Notes: generated by a model not told the origin, from the letters alone. Shown: positions 1 to 5,814, counted from the stretch's first letter. The stretch: DNA of 8,664 nucleotides from Clostridia bacterium (GCA_017407765.1 JAFQVZ010000345.1:1-8664), one strand, 5' to 3'. Translations and numbers: made by a program.

Positions 1-1
1 C

Positions 2-64
2 CGCGGAACTGTCATAGTGTATTCTGATGGCAGATATGAAGTGTATCCCGAAAAAATCAGATAA
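2..64 (+). CDS. 3' end of an unidentified protein gene (partial)
   Basis: Frame 2 is open from the window edge and reads RGTVIVYSDGRYEVYPEKIR before a TAA stop at 62-64. Only these last 20 residues are visible, so the protein cannot be identified. The other forward frame checked (frame 1) hits a stop by base 27, and a strong intrinsic terminator begins five bases after this stop. Both facts support this being a true gene end. It converges on the minus-strand aminotransferase gene. Low complexity and shortness prevent any functional statement. Confidence 0.5.
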   Translation, partial: RGTVIVYSDGRYEVYPEKIR

Positions 65-68
65 AATC

Positions 69-107
69 AAAAGCTCCGCTTGCACAGCAAGCGGAGCTTT
101 TCTTCTT
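69..107. terminator. Bidirectional intrinsic terminator between convergent genes
   Basis: There is a perfect 14-bp stem (69-82 with 88-101), core AGCTCCGCTTG, around a 5-base loop. On the plus strand it is followed by a T-rich tract (98-110). On the minus strand it is followed by the complement of the A-rich stretch 50-70. It can therefore end both the leftmost plus-strand gene and the minus-strand aminotransferase gene, whose stop codon lies just to the right at 108-110. Confidence 0.85.
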
Positions 108-1265
108 TTATTTACTTGAGATAAATGAATCATAATAGCATTTTGCCGCGCGGAGTGCGGCGGCAACATCCTCGTCATTCGAGCATGCACCGAGCGAAAA
201 ACGCACAAAACCTGCATCCATGCGGCTGACGGCAACATTGTTTTCAGCCATAAAATCGCGCATCCCGTCGGGGTCAGGAACACTTACCGAGATAATGCCG
301 GCGCGGTGCGCGGGGTCGGCGGGAGTAACGAGGGTATAGCCGATTTCTTCAAGTCCCTTATAGAGCAGGGCAGAAAGCGAAGCGATATGATCGGCAATAG
401 GCTCAATGCCTGCATTGACGATCAGAGACAGGCCTTCATTCAGGGCATATATTCCGGGGTAATTGAGGTTGCTCTGCTCCAGCTTCAGGGCCGAAAGCGG
501 ATCAAGGCATACATTCTCCCACTTGTCGCGGTCGATGGTCATCGCACCCGAGCTGCCTGCGTGCTGAGGCTTAAGTATGGAGAGCAGGGCGGGAGATACA
601 TAGAGGATGCCAATGCCGGGGACGGCCAGCAGCGCCTTGTGCCCTCCGCACGATACCGCCGAGACGCCCCACTCCTCGGCTTTGAAGGGGAGTAGGCCAA
701 GGCTTTGGATGGCATCGACCACAAGGAAGATCCCCTTGCGGCGGCAGAAGCTTCCCAGAGCTTCAAGGTCGCAGGTGTACCCTGTGGAGGCCTGAACATG
801 GCTGACGGCGATCATCCTTGTATGCTCGTCGACGACTGCGGCAAAGTTATCCACATCCGGTGAATAACTTTCGGCTTTCACAACACGGCATTCCACCCCG
901 ATATCCTTCAGCGCCAGCCAGGGCATGAGGTTGGAGGTGTGCTCCTGGTCGCTTACGACGATATTGTCGCCCTTTTTCCAGGGGAAGGCGCGTGCAATGA
1001 GGTTGAGCCCCTCCACCGTGTTCTTGGTGAAGGCGATGCCGCGGCTGCTTTCGCCTCCGACGAGCAGACAGGCCAGCTTGCGGGTCTCGTCGGCTGTGGC
1101 ATTCCATGATTTTTTGGCATGGGCGCCGTATTTTTCGCAGTCGGTAAAATAGCGGTCGATGCCGCGGCGGGACGAGATGGTGCCGCCGTTATGGAAGGCC
1201 GATGCAAGATATGTATGGGTAAAACAGAGGGGGTTATTGGCGCGGAAAATGGAAAGTGCAGTCAT
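108..1265 (-). CDS. PLP-dependent class V aminotransferase-fold enzyme (NifS/CsdB-like, no catalytic Cys loop)
   Basis: This 385-residue fold-type I PLP enzyme belongs to the class V family (cysteine desulfurase, isopenicillin N epimerase and relatives). Family landmarks run in order: EHTSN around His109 (stacks on the PLP ring), VDAIQSLG with Asp184 and Gln187 (pyridine nitrogen and O3' contacts), and SCGGHKAL with Lys210 as the Schiff-base lysine. A C-terminal FVRFSLG with Arg355 is the expected substrate-carboxylate arginine. In SufS/CsdB a catalytic Cys lies in a loop (RxGHHCA) shortly before that Arg. Here the segment is only NNVAVSRMDAGFVRF and has no Cys, so a true cysteine desulfurase is unlikely; lyase, epimerase or transaminase activity is possible. 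The ATG at 1263-1265 has AAGGAGG eight bases upstream. The gene is monocistronic, downstream of a tRNA and its terminator. No substrate can be assigned from context. Confidence 0.85.
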   Translation of the reverse strand: MTALSIFRANNPLCFTHTYLASAFHNGGTISSRRGIDRYFTDCEKYGAHAKKSWNATADETRKLACLLVGGESSRGIAFTKNTVEGLNLIARAFPWKKGDNIVVSDQEHTSNLMPWLALKDIGVECRVVKAESYSPDVDNFAAVVDEHTRMIAVSHVQASTGYTCDLEALGSFCRRKGIFLVVDAIQSLGLLPFKAEEWGVSAVSCGGHKALLAVPGIGILYVSPALLSILKPQHAGSSGAMTIDRDKWENVCLDPLSALKLEQSNLNYPGIYALNEGLSLIVNAGIEPIADHIASLSALLYKGLEEIGYTLVTPADPAHRAGIISVSVPDPDGMRDFMAENNVAVSRMDAGFVRFSLGACSNDEDVAAALRAAKCYYDSFISSK

Positions 1266-1273
1266 AATGATTT

Positions 1274-1280
1274 CCTCCTT
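1274..1280 (-). promoter_or_regulatory. Ribosome binding site of the class V aminotransferase gene
   Basis: AAGGAGG on the minus strand lies eight bases before the ATG at 1263-1265. It is a near-perfect anti-Shine-Dalgarno match and fixes the start codon. Confidence 0.85.
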
Positions 1281-1330
1281 GTGATGAGGCCTAAAGCATA
1301 CGAGTATTGCGAAATTGAAGCGAAAAGAGT

Positions 1331-1336
1331 ATTATA
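1331..1336 (-). promoter_or_regulatory. Candidate -10 box for the class V aminotransferase gene
   Basis: On the minus strand TATAAT lies between the tRNA terminator and the gene, with a TG two bases further upstream than the ideal extended -10 placement. The hexamer 17 bases upstream is CCGGTG and is a poor -35. This is the best promoter candidate in the short gap, and it would start transcription about 50 bases before the start codon. Confidence 0.45.
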
Positions 1337-1344
1337 AGCAGGTA

Positions 1345-1387
1345 AAGAAAAAACACCGGCATCCATGTATGAACATGGCTTCCGGTG
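1345..1387 (-). terminator. Intrinsic terminator after tRNA-Arg
   Basis: Reading the minus strand, outer arms CACCGG/CCGGTG (1354-1359 and 1382-1387) and inner arms CCATGT/ACATGG (1363-1368 and 1373-1378) form one hairpin with a 4-base loop and a small asymmetric internal loop. TTTTTTCTTT follows. It starts ten bases past the tRNA CCA end and separates the tRNA from the aminotransferase gene. Confidence 0.8.
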
Positions 1388-1397
1388 CTTGATAAAA

Positions 1398-1474
1398 TGG
1401 CACGCCCGAGGGGATTCGAACCTCCGACCTACCGCTTAGGAGGCGGTCGCTCTATCCTGCTGAGCTACGGGCGC
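1398..1474 (-). tRNA. tRNA-Arg, anticodon CCT
   Basis: The minus strand gives a full 77-base tRNA with the CCA encoded. The acceptor arm GCGCCCG pairs with CGGGCGT (first pair G-U) and the discriminator is G. A D-arm region GTAGCTCAGCAGGATAGAGC follows. The anticodon arm is ACCGC-CTCCTAA-GCGGT, whose loop places CCT as anticodon (reads AGG, arginine). The T-arm contains GGTTCGAATCC. It has its own promoter and terminator, so it is an independent unit. Confidence 0.96.
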
Positions 1475-1489
1475 ACATTCAACCTAATA

Positions 1490-1518
1490 ATCATAACTGG
1501 AAAAATAATTTTTGTCAA
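1490..1518 (-). promoter_or_regulatory. Sigma-A promoter of tRNA-Arg
   Basis: On the minus strand TTGACA (1513-1518) and TATGAT (1490-1495) are separated by exactly 17 bases (1496-1512). A start about 7 bases past the -10 would lie about 8 bases before the mature tRNA 5' end. The -35 lies only seven bases from the ymdB Shine-Dalgarno sequence on the other strand. Confidence 0.85.
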
Positions 1519-1524
1519 CAGGTT

Positions 1525-1530
1525 AAGGAG
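1525..1530 (+). promoter_or_regulatory. Ribosome binding site that sets the TTG start of ymdB
   Basis: AAGGAG lies nine bases upstream of TTG 1540-1542. No ATG or GTG at a workable distance would preserve the conserved MRILAIGD start of the family, so this site supports the TTG. Confidence 0.75.
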
Positions 1531-1539
1531 TACAATATT

Positions 1540-2310
1540 TTGAGAATACTTGCTATAGGCGATGTCTGCGGAGCGGCGGGCCGCAAGCTTGTGAAAACAA
1601 GGCTCAATGCCCTCAGACGCGAGCTTAAAGCCGACCTTGTAATAGTCAACGGCGAGAATGCCAACGACAACGGACGAGGCCTTTCGCCCGACACGGCCGA
1701 CGATTTTTTTTACGCCGGTGCTGATATCATAACTCTGGGAAATCACGCCTTTAACGACAGGCGTCTTTATAATTATCTCGACGATCACAGGTATATCGTA
1801 AGGCCCTATAACGTATCTTCGCGCGCCCCGGGCAGCGGATATGCCACCATCGACATTGATGGCAGGCGAGTCTGCGTTGCCAACCTTCTGGGCAGGGTGG
1901 ATATGGACTATCGCAACAACAGCCCCTTTGAGGCGGCCGACCGCATCCTCAGAGATGTGGATGCCGATATTTTTATTTTTGATATCCATGCCGAAGCCAC
2001 CAGCGAAAAACGCGCCTTTGGCTATTATATGGACGGCAGGGCGGCCGTGGTGTTCGGCACGCACACCCATGTGCCCACGCGCGACCTTCAGGCTCTGCCC
2101 AAAGGCACAGGCTATATCACCGATCTGGGCATGACCGGCTCCGGCCAGTCGGTGCTCGGCGTCAAGCCCAAATGCTCGATAGATATGTTTTTGGGCGAGC
2201 CTTACGTTAGATATGATTATGCCGAAGCAGACCCGGTTATGCAGGGGGCGCTTTTTGTCCTCGATAACAGTGGGAAATGCGTCGAGACTCAGGCAATAGA
2301 CTTCAGATAA
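1540..2310 (+). CDS. ymdB: YmdB-family metallophosphoesterase (2',3'-cyclic nucleotide phosphodiesterase)
   Basis: The 256-residue protein has the usual family length and is collinear with YmdB (TIGR00282). Metal-binding motifs are visible in order: GD (Asp8), NGEN (Glu39, Asn40), LGNH (Asn68, His69), DIHAEATSEK (His150) and GTHTHV (His175, His177), followed by the family motif YITDLGMTG (192-200). In Bacillus the homologue is a cytoplasmic phosphodiesterase that affects RNase Y-dependent RNA levels and the biofilm/motility choice. The usual GNHTWD is GNHAFN here, a minor change outside the metal ligands. The start is TTG at 1540, with AAGGAG nine bases upstream and MRILAIGD matching family N-termini. 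RNase Y, a frequent neighbour in Firmicutes, is not beside it; a divergent tRNA is. The next gene begins 18 bases after its stop, suggesting cotranscription. No clear promoter of its own was found in the 65 bases before it. Confidence 0.92.
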   Translation: MRILAIGDVCGAAGRKLVKTRLNALRRELKADLVIVNGENANDNGRGLSPDTADDFFYAGADIITLGNHAFNDRRLYNYLDDHRYIVRPYNVSSRAPGSGYATIDIDGRRVCVANLLGRVDMDYRNNSPFEAADRILRDVDADIFIFDIHAEATSEKRAFGYYMDGRAAVVFGTHTHVPTRDLQALPKGTGYITDLGMTGSGQSVLGVKPKCSIDMFLGEPYVRYDYAEADPVMQGALFVLDNSGKCVETQAIDFR

Positions 2311-2328
2311 GAGGGAAGGTATTTAATT

Positions 2329-3147
2329 ATGTCTGAACTTATGGAAAAAAGCTTTGAAAAGGGCGGGATATATCTTGTTTCTCCCCAGCTTTCTATGTGC
2401 AGCCATGTAGGCCATGGCTTTTTCACCCGCCAGGGCGGCGTTTCGAAGGGGATCTTCGAAAGCCTTAACTTCCGTTATACCGGCGGAGACAACGAAAACG
2501 ATATAAAGCGCAACTATACCATCGCTGCCGAAACCATAGGCGGAAAATACGACGATATCGTGCGGACCTGCCAGCTTCACACCGACAAGATCGAGGTCGT
2601 CCGCGAGCGCGAGGGCGGCTTCCGTCAGGTGGGCAGGCCCGATGGCTGCGATGCCATCATCACCAATGTTCCCGGTGTTGTTCTGGCCGCATTCTATGCC
2701 GACTGTCAGATGATCATGCTGTATGATAAAAAGCAGCATGCCATTGCTGCCGTTCATGCCGGATGGCGCGGAGTTGCAAACGGGATCCTGGCGAAGACCA
2801 TCAGGAAGATGGGCGAGGAATACGGCACCCAGCCCAAGAACATCATCGCTGCGGTAAGCCCCTCGATATGCCGCAGGTGCTTTGAGACCGATGATGATGT
2901 TAAGGAGATCCTTTTTGAGATATATGAAGATCAGGTGCCCGATTATTTCTATCGCGAGGGAAACAAGTGGCACATCGACCTCAAGATGCTCACCTATTCG
3001 TCGCTCATAAGGACCGGAGTGCTGCCCTATAATATCGATCTGTCGAGCCGCTGCACACGCTGCGGCGACCCCGAACTTTATTGGTCGCACCGCCGCACAG
3101 GTAATGAAAGAGGCGTTCACGCCGGAATGATAATGCTCAAACCCTGA
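2329..3147 (+). CDS. YfiH/YlmD/LACC1-family purine nucleoside phosphorylase (multicopper-oxidase-like fold)
   Basis: The 272-residue protein carries the DUF152/YfiH signatures: HGFFTRQGGVSKG (29-41), QLHTD with His84, YADCQ with Cys126, HAGWRG with His143, SPSI (177-180), SRCTRCG (240-246) and YWSHRRTG (251-258). His84, Cys126 and His143 correspond to the zinc-binding catalytic triad. Family members are reported to cleave purine nucleosides by phosphorolysis or to deaminate adenosine; a role in peptidoglycan quality has also been proposed. Two motifs differ from the usual text: ADCQM in place of ADCxP, and SICRRCFE in place of SIGPCCYE. The triad is nevertheless intact. It starts 18 bases after ymdB with GAGGGAAGG before the ATG, so the pair probably forms one operon. 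No hairpin terminator was seen after it, so read-through into the asp23 promoter region is possible. Confidence 0.92.
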   Translation: MSELMEKSFEKGGIYLVSPQLSMCSHVGHGFFTRQGGVSKGIFESLNFRYTGGDNENDIKRNYTIAAETIGGKYDDIVRTCQLHTDKIEVVREREGGFRQVGRPDGCDAIITNVPGVVLAAFYADCQMIMLYDKKQHAIAAVHAGWRGVANGILAKTIRKMGEEYGTQPKNIIAAVSPSICRRCFETDDDVKEILFEIYEDQVPDYFYREGNKWHIDLKMLTYSSLIRTGVLPYNIDLSSRCTRCGDPELYWSHRRTGNERGVHAGMIMLKP

Positions 3148-3215
3148 GAAAAAGGATAAGCCTCAACAAAAATACTTAGATTGCCAAAATTTTTAGTGCA
3201 ATTGGGTCTGGGCTG

Positions 3216-3224
3216 TGATATAAT
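3216..3224 (+). promoter_or_regulatory. Extended -10 promoter of the asp23-fakA operon
   Basis: TGATATAAT combines a consensus -10 (3219-3224) with the TGn extension. No good -35 is present at 17 bases (GTGCAA), which is typical of extended -10 promoters. Transcription would start near 3231, about 47 bases before the ATG. Confidence 0.65.
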
Positions 3225-3230
3225 CATGGG

Positions 3231-3246
3231 TAGAATAGTTATTCTA
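3231..3246. promoter_or_regulatory. Perfect 7-2-7 palindrome at the predicted asp23 transcription start
   Basis: TAGAATAGTTATTCTA is a perfect dyad (arms 3231-3237 and 3240-3246) beginning about seven bases after the -10 box. The placement suits an operator that blocks initiation, or a short 5' hairpin extended by GGG (3228-3230) and CCC (3250-3252). No regulator family is recognised from it. Confidence 0.4.
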
Positions 3247-3277
3247 TGGCCCTTTGCCGGTCGTTTGGAGGGGAAAA

Positions 3278-3628
3278 ATGAAACTGGAGAATAACAATGG
3301 AATTATTGCTGTTTCCAACAAGGTCATTGCCGCGGTGGCAGGCCATGCTGCAACAGCGTGTTTCGGAGTCAAGGGAATGACCGAGACTTCGGTCAAAGAC
3401 GGCATCGTCAGGCTGCTCAAAGGCGAGCAGATGACAAAGGGCGTTTTTGTAAGTCCCTCTGAAGACGGCAGCAAGGTCGATATCGAGCTTCACATTGCCG
3501 TCGATCCTGCTGTTAACATTGCGGCAGTGGCAGAACCTATAATTGCAGAAGTTAAATATAACGTAGAAAGACAGACAGGCTTCAGGACGGGAAAGATCAC
3601 CGTCTGCGTAGATGGCATCAAGGCCTGA
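3278..3628 (+). CDS. Asp23/YloU-family (DUF322) alkaline-shock-like protein
   Basis: The small soluble protein of 116 residues begins MKLENNNGIIAVSNKVIAAV. It has the family pattern of an N-terminal helix, a TACFGVKGM segment near residue 30, a central beta unit (VDIELHIAVDPAVNI), and a C-terminal helix with a conserved VERQTGF followed by KITVCVDGI. Asp23-family proteins are cell-envelope-associated stress proteins. The YloU branch is characteristically encoded immediately before the fatty acid kinase gene fakA/yloV, exactly as here (25-base gap). The start is set at ATG 3278 because GGAGG (3267-3271) lies six bases upstream; an in-frame TTG at 3254 has no suitable ribosome binding site. It is transcribed from the extended -10 promoter upstream, probably together with fakA. 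The biochemical role remains unclear in the literature I know. Confidence 0.88.
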   Translation: MKLENNNGIIAVSNKVIAAVAGHAATACFGVKGMTETSVKDGIVRLLKGEQMTKGVFVSPSEDGSKVDIELHIAVDPAVNIAAVAEPIIAEVKYNVERQTGFRTGKITVCVDGIKA

Positions 3629-3640
3629 TACACCTGTGAA

Positions 3641-3646
3641 TGGAGG
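3641..3646 (+). promoter_or_regulatory. Ribosome binding site that sets the TTG start of fakA
   Basis: TGGAGG lies seven bases before TTG 3654-3656. An in-frame ATG at 3612 would overlap the asp23 reading frame and prepend 14 residues unlike FakA proteins. The TTG is preferred because it gives MAKFIDGELF, a normal FakA N-terminus. Confidence 0.8.
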
Positions 3647-3653
3647 AAATAAA

Positions 3654-5321
3654 TTGGCAAAGTTTATTGACGGCGAACTTTTTAAAAATATGATGATCGA
3701 GGGCGCAGCCGCCGTTGACGCCCGCAAGGAAGAGATCAACGATCTTAATGTATTCCCCGTCCCCGACGGTGATACAGGTATCAATATGTCGCTGACCCTT
3801 AATGCAGCGGCCAAGGAGCTGAACAAGCTCAGCACACCTACTCTGGGCAAGGCTCTTGATGTAGCGGCATCGGCAGTTCTGCGCGGCGCGCGCGGCAACT
3901 CGGGCGTTATCACATCGCTGCTGTTCCGCGGCTTTGCCAAGGGCATGAAGGATCTTTCGCAGGCAGATGGCGGCAACCTCGCCAACGGCCTGACCGAGGG
4001 CGTTGCCGCAGCTTATAAGGCAGTCCTCAAGCCCGCTGAGGGCACTATCCTGACAGTTTCGAGGATCTCGGCAGAGGCAGCCGTCAAGGCAGCCAAGGCA
4101 GACCGCGACTGCGAGAAGGTCCTTGAAGCAGCCATCGAGGCAGCCAAGGTAGCCCTTGAAGACACAGTCAACCAGAATCCCGTCCTTCAGAAGGCAGGCG
4201 TTGTCGACGCCGGCGGCTTCGGCTATATCGTCCTTCTCGAGGGTATGTATAATGCTCTGACAGGCAAGGAAGGCCTCCGTTCGGTCTTCATGCCCAAGCT
4301 GGGCAGCAAGCCCAAGCTGGAATCTCCCACAGCGATGGCAGACTTCAGCCAGTTCGACACAGGCGAGATCACATTCTCCTACTGCACCGAGTTCATCGCA
4401 GAGCGCTCGAAGGATCCCAAGCGCAGCCCCGACAAGCTGCGTGAGTTCCTCAACGGCATCGGCGACAGCGTTGTAGTCGTAGAGGACGACGAGATCATCA
4501 AGGTCCATGTTCACACCGACACACCCGACAAGGCTCTGGGTGAAGGCCTCAAGTATGGCCCCCTGCTGACAGTCAAGATCGAGAATATGCGCGCTCAGCA
4601 TGAAGAGCTGCTGCGTGAGGCTATGGCCGAGAACCTGGGCGAGCGCCACATTGCCGCTCCCGAGAACCGTTACGGCTTTGTTGCTGTCGCAGCAGGCGAC
4701 GGCGTAAGCTCGGTATTCGAGGATCTGGGTGTCGACAGCATGGTAAAGGGCGGACAGACAATGAACCCCTCTACCGAGGACATTCTGAATGCTATTGATG
4801 CAACACCTGCCGAGGTAGTATTCGTTCTGCCCAACAACAAGAACATCATCATGGCCAGCGAGCAGGCAGCTCCTCTTTCCGACAAGCAGGTAGTCGTTCT
4901 GCCCACAAAGACCATTCCTCAGGGCCTTTCGGCAATGCTTGCCTTCGACCCCGATGTCGAGCTGGCAGTTAACGAAGCCAACATGACAAAGGCCATCCAG
5001 AATGTACGCACCGGTCAGATCACATACGCTGCACGCGACAGCGAGTTTGACGGCCGCAACATCAAGGAAGGCGACTTTATGGCTATGGCTGAGGGCAAGC
5101 TTGTTCACACAAGCAAGAAGTTCGACAGCGTTGTCAAGAAGCTTGCAGGCGAGATCGCCGACAAGAAGAGCACATTCATCACCGTCATTTACGGTGAGGG
5201 CGCTGACGAAGAGCAGGCTCAGGGCGTAGCTGAGGTCCTTCAGAAGGAAGCCAAGAATGCCGAGATCAATATCATTTTCGGCGGCCAGCCTGTTTACTCC
5301 TACATTATCTCTGTAGAATAA
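3654..5321 (+). CDS. fakA: Fatty acid kinase catalytic subunit FakA (DhaL/YloV family)
   Basis: The 555-residue protein is the length and layout of FakA/YloV. The N-terminal DhaL (DAK2) ATP-binding domain (about 1-200) has NVFPVPDGDTG with Asp38 and Asp40 for Mg-ATP, RGARGNSGV (78-85) and AGVVDAGGFG (181-190). A middle domain has SYCTEF with Cys244 and KVHVHTD with His285 and His287, which match proposed zinc ligands. A C-terminal DegV-like domain (about 340-555) ends VYSYIISVE. FakA phosphorylates fatty acids held by FakB (DegV) proteins, feeding exogenous or recycled acyl chains to PlsX/PlsY phospholipid synthesis in the cytoplasm. No fakB is in the window. It follows an Asp23/YloU gene by 25 bases and ends at a strong terminator. 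Codon use is more biased toward ACA for Thr than in ymdB, suggesting good expression. Confidence 0.94.
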   Translation: MAKFIDGELFKNMMIEGAAAVDARKEEINDLNVFPVPDGDTGINMSLTLNAAAKELNKLSTPTLGKALDVAASAVLRGARGNSGVITSLLFRGFAKGMKDLSQADGGNLANGLTEGVAAAYKAVLKPAEGTILTVSRISAEAAVKAAKADRDCEKVLEAAIEAAKVALEDTVNQNPVLQKAGVVDAGGFGYIVLLEGMYNALTGKEGLRSVFMPKLGSKPKLESPTAMADFSQFDTGEITFSYCTEFIAERSKDPKRSPDKLREFLNGIGDSVVVVEDDEIIKVHVHTDTPDKALGEGLKYGPLLTVKIENMRAQHEELLREAMAENLGERHIAAPENRYGFVAVAAGDGVSSVFEDLGVDSMVKGGQTMNPSTEDILNAIDATPAEVVFVLPNNKNIIMASEQAAPLSDKQVVVLPTKTIPQGLSAMLAFDPDVELAVNEANMTKAIQNVRTGQITYAARDSEFDGRNIKEGDFMAMAEGKLVHTSKKFDSVVKKLAGEIADKKSTFITVIYGEGADEEQAQGVAEVLQKEAKNAEINIIFGGQPVYSYIISVE

Positions 5322-5337
5322 TTTCACAAAAATAATC

Positions 5338-5371
5338 AACAGCCTGTGGAGAGATCCACAGGCTGTTTTTT
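5338..5371 (+). terminator. Intrinsic terminator of the asp23-fakA operon
   Basis: A perfect 13-bp stem (5338-5350 with 5355-5367), core CAGCCTGTGGA, closes a GAGA tetraloop. It runs directly into a T tract (5366-5371), 16 bases after the fakA stop. Confidence 0.93.
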
Positions 5372-5404
5372 ACATACAGAGATATTTTTGTCCGGACAGT
5401 CGTA

Positions 5405-5426
5405 GGGGCGATTTAAGAATCGCCCT
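5405..5426. repeat. Short palindrome of the GTAGGGGCGATT type
   Basis: GGGCGATT (5406-5413) pairs with AATCGCCC (5418-5425) around TAAG, extended by a G-T pair at 5405/5426. The text GTAGGGGCGATTnnnnAATCGCCC resembles an intergenic motif common in clostridial genomes; that attribution is from memory. No T tract follows, so it is not a typical terminator. Confidence 0.6.
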
Positions 5427-5439
5427 CCTTCGCTTCTTA

Positions 5440-5482
5440 GCCCTCTTTGGGAAAGAGGGTGGCAGCGATAGCTGACGGGTGT
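5440..5482 (+). repeat. Two-hairpin repeat module, copy A
   Basis: Hairpin 1 is CCCTCTTT-GGG-AAAGAGGG (5441-5459). Hairpin 2 is CAGC-GATA-GCTG (5463-5474) with an outer G-C pair (5461/5476) next to a G-A mismatch. GGGTG follows. The layout matches copies B and C, which lie on the other strand. Confidence 0.65.
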
Positions 5483-5515
5483 TTGGCACGGCGCATTTGT
5501 TGAAAATCGCCATAT

Positions 5516-5557
5516 CCCTCCGAGCTTGCTGGTTGTGCTGTCAGCGAGAATGGAGGG
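5516..5557. repeat. Long hairpin between repeat copies A and B
   Basis: CCCTCC (5516-5521) pairs with GGAGGG (5552-5557). Further in, CTTGCTG (5525-5531) pairs with CAGCGAG (5542-5548) with one G-T pair, leaving a 10-base loop. It sits roughly midway between the oppositely oriented copies A and B. Confidence 0.55.
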
Positions 5558-5590
5558 GTCGTATATTTCCCATAAGATCTTTACACCAAA

Positions 5591-5633
5591 CCTCAGTCGG
5601 CACAAGGCCGACAGCTCCTTTCCCAAAGGAGCC
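5591..5633 (-). repeat. Two-hairpin repeat module, copy B
   Basis: Read on the minus strand, hairpin 1 is GCTCCTTT-GGG-AAAGGAGC (5614-5632). TG and hairpin 2, GTCGGC...GCCGAC (5596-5601 with 5607-5612), follow, then TGAGG. The stem bases differ from copy A while pairing is kept. Confidence 0.65.
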
Positions 5634-5645
5634 TTGGACGCGCCG

Positions 5646-5694
5646 CCTCATCCGTCACCCTTCGGGCGACACCTTCCCCACACAGGGGGAAGGC
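5646..5694 (-). repeat. Two-hairpin repeat module, copy C
   Basis: Read on the minus strand, hairpin 1 is CCTTCCCC...GGGGAAGG (5672-5679 with 5686-5693, 6-base loop). Hairpin 2 is GTCGCCC-GAA-GGGTGAC (5654-5670), which pairs fully only on this strand thanks to one G-U pair. GGATGAGG follows. The arrangement is the same as in copy B. Confidence 0.65.
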
Positions 5695-5718
5695 TTTGGT
5701 GCCTATCTATAGCCTTAT

Positions 5719-5814
5719 GTGAGATTCCTCGACTTCGCTCGGAATGACATTTTAGTTCGGCATAAAGATAGATTGTCATCCTGAGCGGAGTGTAACGGAG
5801 TCGAAGGATCTCAC
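5719..5814. repeat. Large imperfect inverted repeat (TGTCATCCTGAGCG family)
   Basis: The left arm 5719-5749 begins GTGAGATTCCTCGACT and ends GGAATGACA. The right arm 5774-5814 is its reverse complement with scattered substitutions and about ten extra bases (around 5788-5797). The spacer is 24 bases. Repeats reading TGTCATCCTGAGCG...GAAGGATCT are, from memory, frequent between genes in diverse bacteria including Clostridia. The element lies just downstream of the minus-strand URO-D-like gene. Confidence 0.7.

Noticed and set aside
108..1265. Cysteine desulfurase (sufS/csd) call
   Set aside because: The catalytic Cys loop before the substrate arginine is missing, and no suf or isc genes are adjacent.
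2323..3120. A 265-codon minus-strand frame opposite the YfiH-family gene
   Set aside because: Antisense shadow; the plus frame has the full set of family motifs.
3254..3277. Upstream TTG start for the Asp23/YloU protein
   Set aside because: The ATG at 3278 has GGAGG six bases upstream, whereas the TTG has no SD sequence and would add residues over the ribosome binding site itself.
3618..5339. A 573-codon open frame on the minus strand opposite fakA
   Set aside because: It exists because the biased codon use of fakA avoids stops in that antisense frame. The translation is rich in Cys, Leu and Ala, matches no family I know, and the plus-strand protein has clear motifs.
5400..5814. CRISPR array
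   Set aside because: The repeats differ in sequence, orientation and spacing, and there are no regular spacers or cas genes.
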